This document shows, in pieces, positions 23,818 through 35,500 of a stretch of DNA of 64,000 nucleotides. The DNA lies in assembly GCA_032718475.1 (NCBI GenBank), contig JAUCBJ010007667.1:62001-126000 (forward strand), in the 5' to 3' direction. Numbering within the stretch: position 1 is the stretch's first letter; each line of letters begins with the position of its first letter. The notes under the pieces are model-generated. The model saw only the letters and a program-made list of their open reading frames with translations, made no database searches and was not told the origin of the DNA. The position numbers and the translations under genes were made by a program. Source of the DNA: Nemertoderma westbladi (Eukaryota; Xenacoelomorpha; Nemertodermatida; Nemertodermatidae).

Positions 23818-23990
23818 ACAGGCTGGTCCTCACTGCGAAAGTAATTCCAGCGAAGCGGAAGCGCCTCTGTTCAAGTCTCAAGCTTGTGGTAACCAATGAA
23901 ACACCACCAATGTTGCAGAGTGTGATTGGAAATGTGTGTATTGTTCTTTGACACAGTGAACCCGGCGTAGCATTCTTGTGCCATGACGTG
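23818..23990 (-). mobile_element. LINE fragment (3' coding part)
   Basis: On the minus strand NIGGVSLVTTSLRLEQRRFRFAG matches YSIGGVSLVPPSLTLEQNRLRFAG of the 25.5-27.0 kb copy. It is truncated at both ends. Confidence 0.75.
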
Positions 23991-24007
23991 CCCCCTGAGG
24001 CGTAATT

Positions 24008-24878
24008 CCTGAGTGTTTGGAGCTCATTCACCCCATTATTGTGGAAATGTATAGGACAAAGAGAGACCCCCAAGAACTGAAAACAAATAAGGTGGTTCCA
24101 GTGGCCAGCCCCAAAGAAGGGCAACCTAACAACCCGTGGATCTTTTCGTGGAATCTCGATTGCTTCATAGCTTTAAAACATAATTATATTAATTCGCACC
24201 CAGGGATCCTGTTGAGAGACTGTTACGTGGGAACCAACATGGTTTTCGGTAAAGGTCGTGGCACCATGGAGCATATTCTGGCATTTAGACAGATAATCGA
24301 GAGTTATCCATAAATAAAGACAGATGACTAGCTATTATCTTTAATAACTATTATTTTGAATAAAACGGTACCTAATACCTGATACCTAATAAACCGGTTC
24401 GATTATTTAGAGCAGCAGTAGAACCAGTACTCTTATATGGGAGTCCAGGCTCTAACTGCAGAGGATATATACCAAATCTCTGGATGGCACATTCACAAGA
24501 ATGCTACACCGGGTTCATTGTGTCAAGTACAATGAACATACATATCCTATCAGACTCCATACAACATTGGAGATGTTCCATTAATCTCTCCTAGCTTGAC
24601 TTTGAACGGAATCGCCTCCTCTTTGCGGACATTGCATTCGCCATGAGGACCAGCCAGTGCATAATCTTGTGCTTTGGCGCCCTCATGGAGAAAATTAGCA
24701 TGGTGGACAGCCTATGACTTTCTTGAGACCCATCTTAAAGGACACTGGCCTTAAAGATGCGGATGATCTAGAAAATGTCATGGGTGATAGGGAGTTATGG
24801 CGGCGCAATTTTGTCGACAAGCCGACACAGCCTTCTTAAAAATGCAGCTGCAATGCAGCATGCCGATCATAGTAGTAG
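24008..24878 (+). mobile_element. Decayed LINE copy, plus strand, internally deleted
   Basis: The left part (24,017-24,313) resembles the start of a reverse transcriptase (TNKVVPVASPKEGQPN, then after a frameshift FGKGRGTMEHILAFRQIIE). The middle of the enzyme is missing. From about 24,394 the C-terminal part resumes (LFRAAVEPVLLYGSP, then DLENVMGDRELWRRNFVDKP). The copy ends with AATGCAGCTGCAATGCAGCA and a short (AGT)n run, the same terminus as at 25.51 kb on the other strand. Several frameshifts make it non-functional. Confidence 0.75.
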
Positions 24879-24884
24879 TAAAAA

Positions 24885-25235
24885 TGTACCATCCAGAGAT
24901 TTGATATCCTCAGCAGATAGAGGCCAGTATGGACTCACATAGAGGAGTGGACAGGTACTACTGGTCTACATAATTGGACCTCAAGTTTCCGACGTACCAT
25001 ACCGCAAGTGACTTCCAAATCCTAGACAGCCCATTCAATGCGGCTCATGCCCATGCCTTCCCCTTAAGTATTGCAGCAATACCTCATCAGGGATCCCACA
25101 GGCCTTAATGATCTTAAATATGCAGGGTGGCAGACAGAATCAACGACCTTGTCTGTCATGCATGTCTTACATGTCTGTCTTTCCTTCTAGACAATTCGTC
25201 AAAGATCCTCATAAGTGTCAGAATTGGCTCCAGGA
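24885..25235 (-). mobile_element. Decayed LINE copy, minus strand, internally deleted
   Basis: 24,885-25,070 aligns by eye with 25,897-26,090 (C-terminal region). About 25,068-25,225 then aligns with the reverse-transcriptase part at 26,595-26,765. The sequence between those parts has been lost. It abuts the 3' end of the opposite-strand copy. Confidence 0.65.
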
Positions 25236-25507
25236 AACTTCAACCTTTTCGGTACCCATCCCACACAGAATATATACGCCAATACCTCCAGTAGGCGTTA
25301 TTTCCATCTAAGGAAGCCATCCCTAAAGACGATTTCAACAACGCTAGTTTTAAGACGATGAAAGAACTCATCTGGTTGAAACACCACCGATTGTCACCAT
25401 CACTACGCTCCTCACGCATATAGAGCAACAACGTCGATTCCAAACATCAGGAACGTCGTGACGGGGAATAACGCAGATTGCAGATGTGACGAACTTAGAC
25501 GTAGAGA

Positions 25508-27047
25508 CTACTACTACTAGGATCGGCATGCTGCATTGCAGCTGCATTTTTAAGAATGCTGTGCCGGCTTATCGACAAAATTGCACCGCCACAACTCCCT
25601 ATCACCCATGACATTTGCTAGATCATCCGCATCTTCAAGGCGAGTGTCCTTTAAGATGCGTCTCAAGAAAGTCATGGGCTGTCCACCATGCTTATTCACT
25701 CCATGAGGCTGCCAAAGTACAATATTATGCACTGGCTGGTCCTCACGACGAAAGCAATGTCCTGCAAAGCGAAGGCGATTTTGTTCTAGTGTCAAACTTG
25801 GGGGAACCAATGAGACACCTCCAATGCTATATAGTGTCTGGTTGGAGATGTGTGCATTGTACTTGACACAATAAACACGGTGTAGCATTCTTGTGAATGT
25901 GCCATCCAGAGATTTGGAGTCCTCAGCAGTTAGAGCCCAGCATGGACTCCCATAGAGGAGTACTGGAAGTACTGCTGCTCTAAATAATCGGACCTTAAGT
26001 TTCCGATTAATTCTCGTTGACTTCCAAATCCTGGAAAGCCTATTCAAGGCTGCCTGCCCATGCCTTTCCCTTACGTATTCGAAGGTCTTCACCTGACTTC
26101 CGGATCCATGATCCCAGGTAACAGAAGTCATCCACATGCTCAAGCATACTTTTCAAGCATACAAGCATATTTTGAGCTTATGCTCATCCGATCAGAGACT
26201 TGCTGAGGACTTTCAAAGTTAACTGTCAAAATTTTGGTCTTTCTGGAGTTAATAAAAAGACCAACACTAGAAGCAGCATGTTCTAATGAGCTGAGGAGCC
26301 GTTGGGATCCCTCTAGTGATTCTGAGAGTACTCCTAAGTCATCAGCAAAGTCTAGATCAGTTAGGTACTTGGCAGGATTTCCTCGACTTCTGGAGCCAGT
26401 AGGTGGAGTTATCATCACCCCATCATCATTATGATGATCTAAGGACATGCGTAGAACATAGTCAACTACAATTATGAACAAGAATGGTGCAAGTGTGTCT
26501 CCCTGGAGGACGCCACATAACACTTCAAATGGTTCTGTGTCACCGTCAACAGTAGACACAAATGTTGTCGAACCATCGTATACTGATCTGATTGCTGCAA
26601 TAATTTCATCAGGAATCCCATATAATGAAAGTATGCTGAACATACGTGAGCGAGAGACTGAATCAAAGGCCTTGAAGAAGTCAACAAAGATAACAACCAG
26701 ATGCCTGTCTTTCTTTTTTGATAACTCTTCAATTATCCTTCTAAGTGTCAGAATGGGCTCCATGGTCCCACGACCTTTACGGAACCAATTCTGATTTCCA
26801 CGGAGCACTGAATCAAAGGCCTTGAAGAAGTCAAGAAAGATAACAGCCAGATGCCTGCCTTTCTTTTTTGATAACTCTTCAATTATCCTTCTAAGTGCCA
26901 GAATGGGCTCCATGGTCCCACGACCTTTACGGAACCCATTCTGATTTCCTCGGAGCAGTCTCTCAATGGGATCCCTGATGCGATTTAATAGAATTATATT
27001 GTATAGCTTTGCAGCAATTGAGACCAATGAGATTCCCCGAAAAGAAC
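25508..27047 (-). mobile_element. 5'-truncated non-LTR retrotransposon (RTE-like) with broken reverse transcriptase
   Basis: On the minus strand the copy starts RGISLVSIAAKLYNIILLNRI and continues with NQNGFRKGRGT, then IFVDFFKAFDSV (motif A region), GVLQGDTLAPFLF (motif B region) and YLTDLDFADDLGVLSES (motif C, with ADD in place of the usual Y/F-x-DD start). It then shifts frame near 26.14 kb and again near 26.06 kb, reaching the C-terminal LYGSPCWALTAEDSKSLDG and VMGDRELWRCNFVDKPAQHS before the stop at 25,550. A 150-bp tandem duplication at 26,657-26,956 repeats the motif A region in frame. There is no endonuclease domain, so the copy is truncated and dead. It ends in a short (ACT)n tail at about 25,508-25,519. 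RTE-like is my best clade guess from the C-terminal style. Confidence 0.85.
26657..26956 (-). repeat. 150-bp in-frame tandem duplication inside the LINE reverse transcriptase
   Basis: Copies 26,657-26,806 and 26,807-26,956 differ at 6 of 150 positions by my count. Each encodes 50 residues including GFRKGRGTMEP and DFFKAFDSV. Confidence 0.93.
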
Positions 27048-27196
27048 CATAGAGTGTTAGGTAGACGTAGTGTTAGTAGACGTAGAGACACCACACGATC
27101 GATGGGACTCATCGGCCTCAGACTCATTCAGCCCGATTTCAACATTCAACCAGGCAGGTCCCACCAGCTACTGCGCCTGCGCCCCACCACTGTACA

Positions 27197-27610
27197 TTGG
27201 TCTGGATACTGGACGTCTGGTCTCAGACGTTCAGTTCCCTGAGTTTAGGTTATGGTAAGACTGACAAATCCAAGTATTGGGTTGGCCACGGGCAGTCCAA
27301 ATCAAGTGGATGGACTGCCAAGCCCCTGGCCCCACAACCAAAACAACAAACTAGCATTATACAACCCCCACACATGACAGACTACTGTAGGAATTGTAGC
27401 TATGAACATGTTGACAGGAAGTGCCCTGCCCCTCAAATAGCTTATAGCGCCCTCCCCAATAGTGACACTGCTCCCGCTATTATTAGTATCTCTCTATTTA
27501 ATGTGATAGGTGGTAAAAAGTTCAATTTCTACCACCACCACACAGACTTGGAGGCCACAGACAGGCTGACAGGGTCTGCTTCTGCAGCCTCCACATATCC
27601 GGCCTCCTAA
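27197..27610 (+). pseudogene. Possible retroelement gag scrap with one zinc knuckle
   Basis: A 137-codon frame contains CRNCSYEHVDRKCP (codons 64-77), a C-x2-C-x3-H-x4-C pattern followed by proline. That spacing occurs in the nucleocapsid knuckle of many invertebrate LTR-retrotransposon Gag proteins. No protease, reverse transcriptase or LTR was seen next to it, and the rest of the frame is unrecognised. It could equally be chance. Confidence 0.25.
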
Positions 27611-30150
27611 ATGATAAAGGCCTGGATACGTCATATAGGTAGACAGCCAGGGTGGAGTCAGGGTGGTGCAGCGCACCGACATCAGAGGGATCAGACAGTC
27701 CCATTGTACTACGCCTGCGACCCCCATCTGCCACTAACAGGCTGACAGGGGGAGGGCAGAGGGGGGCCTCATTGTCAATAAACCCACACCGACTAGAACC
27801 CAAGGAAATCCCCCACCTGACAACACTGGGTCATGTCAGGCTCAGTACCCCGTCCGCTGTCAATCCCTGTCAGCCTGTGACTTCCATTTGAAGGTACCCG
27901 AAACGTGACTGTACTGTACCGATTATATTATTACAGCTTACAACTTCGGGAGAGTTACCGGTATTTCTTTGTAAATAAAACAAACATCAAACAAGCACAT
28001 TAAATTAATTACCATATGTGTGTGTACGGTGTACCCAAACCCAAATTAATTAAATTATATAGATTATTATACTGTTATATTACAGTATTAATTACTGGTG
28101 TAATGCAGTAATGTCAAGAATACTAATACAGCAATACACAGATCAAACCCCTCTGTACCCAAACCCAAATTAATTAAAACACACTTTCAGCCTTCTGGAC
28201 TAATTGACTAACCATAAATTTGAAGTCGATAACACATTAACACATCATTGATCATCGCCAGGTTTGCTTAACGTTAAAGAAACCGATTCCTGGTAGAAAT
28301 TTATAATTTCAGATGTGGAATGAATTCAAAAATTGTTTCGTCGAAGACTCGCGATACTGCAATGACTGTGAACTGAACTGAACAGACTATTTGAGGTAAC
28401 CTGTAGCTGTAGTATCGTCCATACCACTGTACCATACCAGCATAACAAATACAGCAATGGAACAAACTGCCTCGGATCAGATCAGCCGGTTGACTCGTTC
28501 TGTCGTTGAGCAGTTGAGGTAGCAGCAGCAGCAGCAGCAGCAGCAGCCAGCAGATAGGCTTAGCTGCCTAGCGGCTAGCGGAAGGCTTAATCAGTCAGTC
28601 AGTAATGACAAATGGCAATTCTGTAATGTAGGCCCTACAAATGTAATGTACGGTACCGGTACCGGTACTGCGGTAGCTAGCATAGTCAGATAGTACCGTT
28701 TACATAGTCAGACAGAATATACATGTATAGACTGATAGACCTAGCTGCCTAGACCTGTAGACTGCTAGATGTAAGACAGTAAGATGTTAGGATGTAGCGT
28801 GTAGGTAGGCTACCCGAGGACCTCTGAAACTGTCATAGTCATAGCTGAAAGGTTTAAGAAGCAAAAGGTAAAAGTTTACAGGGACCGGCACTTAGCACAA
28901 TGCTGCCTGATTGCAATATTTGAGTTCGAGGATCAATCTGTCAATAACCTTCAGTACTGCAGTAGGCCTACCCTACAGTACTGCAGTACCGTACCGGTAC
29001 TGACTGCTGGCTGGCTGGAGCTGGACTGACTGAAGTACAGAAGTAACTGAGTAGGTACCGATAACAGAGGAATGTTACGTTACTCAGTATCTGTATCTCA
29101 GTATCTCCGACGACAAGTCAGCATCTCGACCAGGCGACCGTCTCACCGTGTGCCGGTGCCGTGGCCATACAGATTTTGTAGTTTTGATTTCGTCGTTATA
29201 GCGGTTTACTGGTTTAGGCCTAAGCTGTTACAGTGTTACAGTGTTAAGAACAATGTACCGGTCTGCCGGTACTGATGTACATGATGTATGTACAGATGTA
29301 GGTCTGTGCTGTCTGTATGTAGGTTGGCGTTGGATGGCTGGTTGGTGGGCTACGTACTGACTGACGTACTCGCTACTCGCCGACCGCTGTTGCGCTGTAC
29401 CGGCTTATCGGTACCTACCTGCTTACTGCTGTACTGCGTACCGGTACTGCTATACTGGCAGACCGGTATGTGAAGTAAACACCACAGCGCACAGCGGGAG
29501 GCCTACCGTACTATCTGACTATCTGCATGATCTGACACTGACTAATTACTGTATTACAGTATTATATTACTGTATTACCAATGACAGTATTACTCACTGT
29601 CAGACTGTATTCTGATATTACAGTGCTGCAGTGTTAGTATAAAACAGTAAGTAAAGCTGAATGAAGCTTGAAGGATAAGGAATGGCACACCACATGTCAC
29701 ACTCACAACCACTAAAGAGTCTTTCACTTTCTGATTCAGCAATCAGTCAACAATGAGTAATAGGCCTAGTCTCTAGCCACAATAAATGAGTTGCCTTTGG
29801 ATGGGAATTAAATGGTATGGGTGATTTTGGTATGTTTTGTTGTTGATATCAATAATCCGACTGATGCCCAATTGGCAAAAAAATACTATCTTAATGGGAA
29901 AAGTGCCCTGCTTACATGTTTTAAAATAATGTGTTACTGAAAATCCTGGTTGTTTTCAGGTATATTAATCTTTAATATATAAAAGACATTCCAGGAATAC
30001 CACGAAGCCTCCTAATAGAACTACATTTTACATCTACAGCAGAAGTGTCACAAATCATCATGTGATGGGAGTTTCCTGTTATATATTAGTTGAGATTATT
30101 AATTTATCCGTAGTAATGGTATCAACTAAAATCGTGTTTTGTGTCACTAA
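27611..30150. other. Intergenic DNA, simple-sequence rich, no gene recognised
   Basis: It holds a 25-bp direct repeat (28,030-28,054 and 28,154-28,178) and a (CAG)9 run. The 28.5-29.65 kb segment is dominated by short words such as GGTACCGG, CAGTACTG and CTGACTG. No exon was supported. Confidence 0.5.
28521..28547. repeat. (CAG)n microsatellite, nine repeats
   Basis: An uninterrupted AGC/CAG trinucleotide run. No open frame around it looks like a polyglutamine protein. Confidence 0.92.
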
Positions 30151-30155
30151 ACTAG

Positions 30156-30276
30156 GGAACCTGTGGAAAATAGAAGTATTATCGAAATGGATCTTGGATT
30201 GAATGTGATCAAAGTCCTCAATGATGACAGCCGCATATCGGCTATGGAGAAGCACATGGTGTTAATGTGCGAGTGA
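30156..30276 (+). other. Possible short terminal exon at the minisatellite edge
   Basis: After a plausible acceptor (GTGTCACTAAACTAG) an open frame reads EPVENRSIIEMDLGLNVI and then KVLNDDSRISAMEKHMVLM, ending at TGA 30,274-30,276. The residue mix resembles a helical-repeat protein, and an ATG at 30,187 is preceded by A at -3. I do not recognise the family, and no upstream exon was found. The last six codons run into the first minisatellite unit. It could be a real exon, an exon relic or chance. Confidence 0.25.
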
Positions 30277-33200
30277 AGGATGGGGTGTTAATGTGCGAGT
30301 GAAGGATGGGGTGTTAATGTGTGAGTGAAGGATCGGATGTTAATGTGCAAGTGAAGGATGGGGTGTTAATGTGCAAGTGAAGGATGGAGTGTTAATGCGC
30401 GAGTGAAGGATGGGGTGTTAATGTGCGAGTGAAGGATGGGGTGTGTAAGTAAGTGTGAGTGTGAATATGAGGGACGTAGCGTGTTAATGTGAGAGTGAAG
30501 GACGGGGTGTGGATCTAAGAGTGAGTGTGAGTGTTGCGTGTGAATGTGAGGGACGTGGTGTTAATGTGAGAGTAAAGGATGTGGTGTTAATATGAGAGTG
30601 AAGAACGGGGTGTGGATCTGAGAGTGAGTGTTTCGTGTGGATGTAAGTGACGTGGTGTTGATGTGAGAGTAAAGGATGTGGTGTTAATATGAGAGTGAAT
30701 GACGTGGTGTTAATGTGAGAGTGAAGGACGTGGTGTTAATGTGAGAGTGAAGGACGGAGTTTGGAGGTGAGAGTGAGTGTTTGGTGAGAATGTGAGCGTG
30801 AATCACGAGGTGTTAATGTGCGAGGGAGTGGTGGTTGTGAATTTGAATGTGAATGAGTGACGTAGTGTTAATGTGAGAGTGAAGGACTGTGGTGTTAATG
30901 TAAAAGTGAGTGTTGTGTGTGAATGTGAATCAGTGACGTGGTGTTAATGTGAGATTGAAGGACGGAGTGTGGAGGTGAGAGTGAGTGCGAATGCGAGGGA
31001 CTTGGTGTTAATGTGAGATTGAAGGACGTGGTGTTAATGTGAGAGTGAAGAACGTGGTGTTAATGTGGGAGTGTGTGTTGGGTGTGAATGTGAATCAGTG
31101 ACGTGGTGTTAATGTGAGATTGAAGGACGGAGTGTGGAGGTGAGAGTGAGTGTGAATGCGAGGGACTTGGTGTTTATGTGAGATTGAAGGACGTGGTGTT
31201 AATGTGAGAGTGAAGGACGGAGTGTGGAGGTGAATGTGAAAGCGAGGGACTTGGTGTTAATGTGAGATTGAAGGACTGTGGTGTTAATATGAGAGTGAAG
31301 GGCTGTGGTGTTAATGTGAGAAGGGGTGTTGGGTGTGAATGTAAATGAAGGACGTAATGTTAATGATGAGAGTAAAGGACGGAGTGTGGTGTCGAGAGTC
31401 AGTGTTGGGTGTGAGTGTGAGAGTGAAGGACGTGGGGTTAATGTGAGATTGAAGGACGTGGTGTTAATGTGAGAGTGGAGGTCTGTGGTGTTAATGTGAG
31501 AGTGAAGGACTGTGGTGTTAATGTGACAAAGAGTGTTGGTGCGAATGTGAGGGACTTGATTTTAATGTTAAAGTGAAGGACGTGGTGAATGTAAATGAAG
31601 GAAGTGATGTTAATGATGAGAGTAAAGGACGGAGAGTGGAGGGGAGAGTCAGTGTTGGGTGTGAATGTGAGGGACGTCATGTTAATGTGAAAGTGAAGGA
31701 CGGAGTGTGGGGGTGAGAGTGAAGGACATGGTGTTAATGTGAGAGTGAAGGGCGGAGAGTGGAGGTAAGAGTGAAGGACATGGTGTTAATGTGAGAGTGA
31801 AGGACGGAATATGGAGGTGAGAGTGAGTGTTGGGTGTGAATGTGAGGGACGTGGTGTTAATGTGAGAGTGAAGGACGTGGTGTTAATGTGAGAGGGTGTG
31901 TTTGGTGTGAATGTGAATGAGGGACGCGGTATTAATGAAAGAGTGAAGGACGGAATGTGAAGGTGAGGGTGAGTGTTGGGTGTGAATGTGATGGGCGTGG
32001 TGTTAATGTGAGAGTGAAGGATGTGGTGTTAATGTGAGAGTGAAGGACGTGGTGTTAATGTGAGAGGGTGTATTTGGTGTGAATGTGAATGTGGGACGCG
32101 GTATTAATGAAAGAGTGAATGACGGAATGTGGAGGTGAGGGTGAGTGTTGGGTGTGAATGTGAGGGAGGTGGCGTTAATGTGAGAGTGAAGGACGTGGTG
32201 TTAATGTGAGAGGGTGTGTTTGGTGTGAATGTGAATGAGGGACGCGGTATTAATGAAAGAGTGAAGGACGGAATGTGGTGTTGAGAGTGAGTGTTGGGTG
32301 TGAATGTGAAGGATGTGGTGTTAATGTGAGAGTGAAGGATATGGTGTTAATGTGAGAGTGAAGGACGTGGTGTTAATGTGAGAGGGTGTGTTTGGTGTGA
32401 ATGTGAATGAGGGACGCGGTATTAATAAAAGAGTGAAGGACGAATGTGTGGTGAGAGTGAGTGTTGGGTGTGAATGTGAGGGACGTGGTGTTAATGTGAG
32501 AGTGAAGGACGTGGTGTTAATGTGAGAGGGTGTGTTTGGTGTGAATGTGAATGAGGGACGCGGTATTAATGAAAGAGTGAAGGACGAATGTGTGGTGAGA
32601 GTGAGTGTTGGGTGTGAATGTGAAGGATGTGGTGTTAATGTGAGAGTGAAGGACGTGGTGTTAATGTGAGAGGGTGTGTTTGGTGTGAATGTGAATGAGG
32701 GACGCGGTATTAATGAAAGAGTGAAGGACGAATGTGTGGTGAGAGTGAGTGTTGGGTGTGAATGTGAAGGATGTGGTGTTAATGTGAGAGTGAAAGACGT
32801 GGTGTTAATGTGAGAGGGTGTGTTAGGTGTGAATGTGAATGAGGGACGCGGTATTAATGAAAGAGTGAAGGACGGAATGTGGAGGTGATGGTGAGTGTTG
32901 GGTGTGAATGTGATGGGCGTGGTGTTAATGTGAGAGTGAAGGATGTGGTGTTAATGTGAGAGTGAAGGACGTGGTGTTAATGTGAGAGTGAAGGACGTGG
33001 TGTTAATGTGAGAGGGTGTGTTTGGTGTGTGAATGTGAACGAGGGACGCGGTATTAATGAAAGAGTGAAGGACGGAATGTGGAGGTGAGGGTGAGTGTTG
33101 GGTGTGAATGTGATGGGCGTGGTGTTAATGTGAGAGTGAAGGATGTGGTGTTAATGTGAGAGTGAAGGACGTGGTGTTAATGTGAGAGGGTGTGTTTGGT

Positions 33201-35296
33201 GTGAATGTGAATGAGGGACGCGGTATTAATGAAAGAGTGAAGGACGGAATGTGGAGGTGAGGGTGAGTGTTGGGTGTGAATGTGATGGGCGTGGTATTAA
33301 TGTGAGAGTGAAGGATGTGGTGTTAATGTGAGAGTGAAGGACGTGGTGTTAATGTGAGAGGGTGTGTTTGGTATGAATGTGAATGTGGGACGCGGTATTA
33401 ATGAAAGAGTGAATGACGGAATGTGGAGGTGAGAGTGAGTGTTGGTTGTGAATGTGAGGGACGTGGTGTTAATGTGAGAGTGAAGGACGTGGTGTTAATG
33501 TGAGAGGGTGTGTTTGGTGTGAATGTGAATGAGGGACGCGGTATTAATGAAAGAATGAAGGACGGAATGTGGTGTTGAGAGTGAGTGTTGGGTGTGAATG
33601 TGAAGGATGTGGTGTTAATGTGAGAGTGAAGGATATGGTGTTAATGTGAGAGTGAAGGACGTGGTGTTAATGTGAGAGGGTGTGTTTGGTGTGAATGTGA
33701 ATGAGGGACGCGGTATTAATAAAAGAGTGAAGGACGAATGTGTGGTGAGAGTGAGTGTTGGGTGTGAATGTGAGGGACGTGGTGTTAATGTGAGAGTGAA
33801 GGACGTGGTGTTAATGTGAGAGGGTGTGTTTGGTGTGAATGTGAATGAGGGACGCGGTATTAATGAAAGAGTGAAGGACGAATGTGTGGTGAGAGTGAGT
33901 GTTGGGTGTGAATGTGAAGGATGTGGTGTTAATGTGAGAGTGAAGGACGTGGTGTTAATGTGAGAGGGTGTGTTTGGTGTGAATGTGAATGAGGGACGCG
34001 GTATTAATGAAAGAGTGAAGGACGAATGTGTGGTGAGAGTGAGTGTTGGGTGTGAATGTGAAGGATGTGGTGTTAATGTGAGAGTGAAGGACGTGGTGTT
34101 AATGTGAGAGGGTGTGTTTGGTGTGAATGTGAATGAGGGACGCGGTATTAATGAAAGAGTGAAGGACGAATGTGTGGTGAGAGTGAGTGTTGGGTGTGAA
34201 TGTGAAGGATGTGGTGTTAATGTGAGAGTGAAAGACGTGGTGTTAATGTGAGAGGGTGTGTTAGGTGTGAATGTGAATGAGGGACGCGGTATTAATGAAA
34301 GAGTGAAGGACGGAATGTGGAGGTGATGGTGAGTGTTGGGTGTGAATGTGATGGGCGTGGTGTTAATGTGAGAGTGAAGGATGTGGTGTTAATGTGAGAG
34401 TGAAGGACGTGGTGTTAATGTGAGAGTGAAGGACGTGGTGTTAATGTGAGAGGGTGTGTTTGGTGTGTGAATGTGAACGAGGGACGCGGTATTAATGAAA
34501 GAGTGAAGGACGGAATGTGGAGGTGAGGGTGAGTGTTGGGTGTGAATGTGATGGGCGTGGTGTTAATGTGAGAGTGAAGGATGTGGTGTTAATGTGAGAG
34601 TGAAGGACGTGGTGTTAATGTGAGAGGGTGTGTTTGGTGTGAATGTGAATGAGGGACGCGGTATTAATGAAAGAGTGAAGGACGGAATGTGGAGGTGAGG
34701 GTGAGTGTTGGGTGTGAATGTGATGGGCGTGGTATTAATGTGAGAGTGAAGGATGTGGTGTTAATGTGAGAGTGAAGGACGTGGTGTTAATGTGAGAGGG
34801 TGTGTTTGGTATGAATGTGAATGTGGGACGCGGTATTAATGAAAGAGTGAATGACGGAATGTGGAGGTGAGGGTGAGTGTTGGTTGTGAATGTGAGGGAC
34901 GTGGTGTTAATGTGAGAGTGAAGGACGTGGTGTTAATGTGAGAGGGTGTGTTTGGTGTGAATGTGAATGAGGGACGCGGTATTAATGAAAGAGTGAAGGA
35001 CGGAATGTGGAGGTGAGGGTGAGTGTTGGGTTTGAATGTGATGGGCGTGGTGTTAATGTGAGAGTGAAGGATGTGGTGTTAATGTGAGAGTGAAGGACGT
35101 GGTGTTAATGTGAGAGGGTGTGTTTGGTGTGAATGTGAATGTGGGACGCGGTATTAATGAAAGAGTGAATGACGGAATGTGGAGGTGAGGGTGAGTGTTG
35201 GGTGTGAATGTGAAGGACGTGGTGTTAATGTGAGAGTGAAGGATGTGGTGTTAATGTGTGAGTGAACGACGGAGTGTGGAATTGAGTGTTGGGATT
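30257..35296. repeat. GT-rich minisatellite with higher-order units, about 5.0 kb
   Basis: The basic unit is about 25 bp, built on GGTGTTAATGTGAGAGTGAA. From about 31.8 kb it is organised into larger units of about 144 bp carrying TGTGTTTGGTGTGAATGTGA and GACGCGGTATTAATGAAAGA. The plus strand is almost free of C apart from GACG and GGCG words. A 1.29-kb block starting at 32,271 recurs at 33,565. No long coding frame is present. Confidence 0.97.
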
Positions 35297-35500
35297 TGAG
35301 AGAGAACACGAGATACTTACTTTAGAGCTGTAAAGTTCGCAATACTTGACTTAGTTATTGAATGTACTCAGCTATAGCTATGTTATATGGGGCCCAAGTG
35401 AAGTATACCAGCCTTTCTGCTGTTATATTTTGCTTTGCAGTTTTCTTTTTGAAGAATTCCAGGTTTTCACTAAAAAACACATGTTACATACGGACTTAAT

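Noticed and set aside
31438-31680. 80-codon minus-strand frame rich in Thr and Leu within the GT-rich array
   Set aside because: It is a repeat-derived frame with simple composition and no context for a gene.
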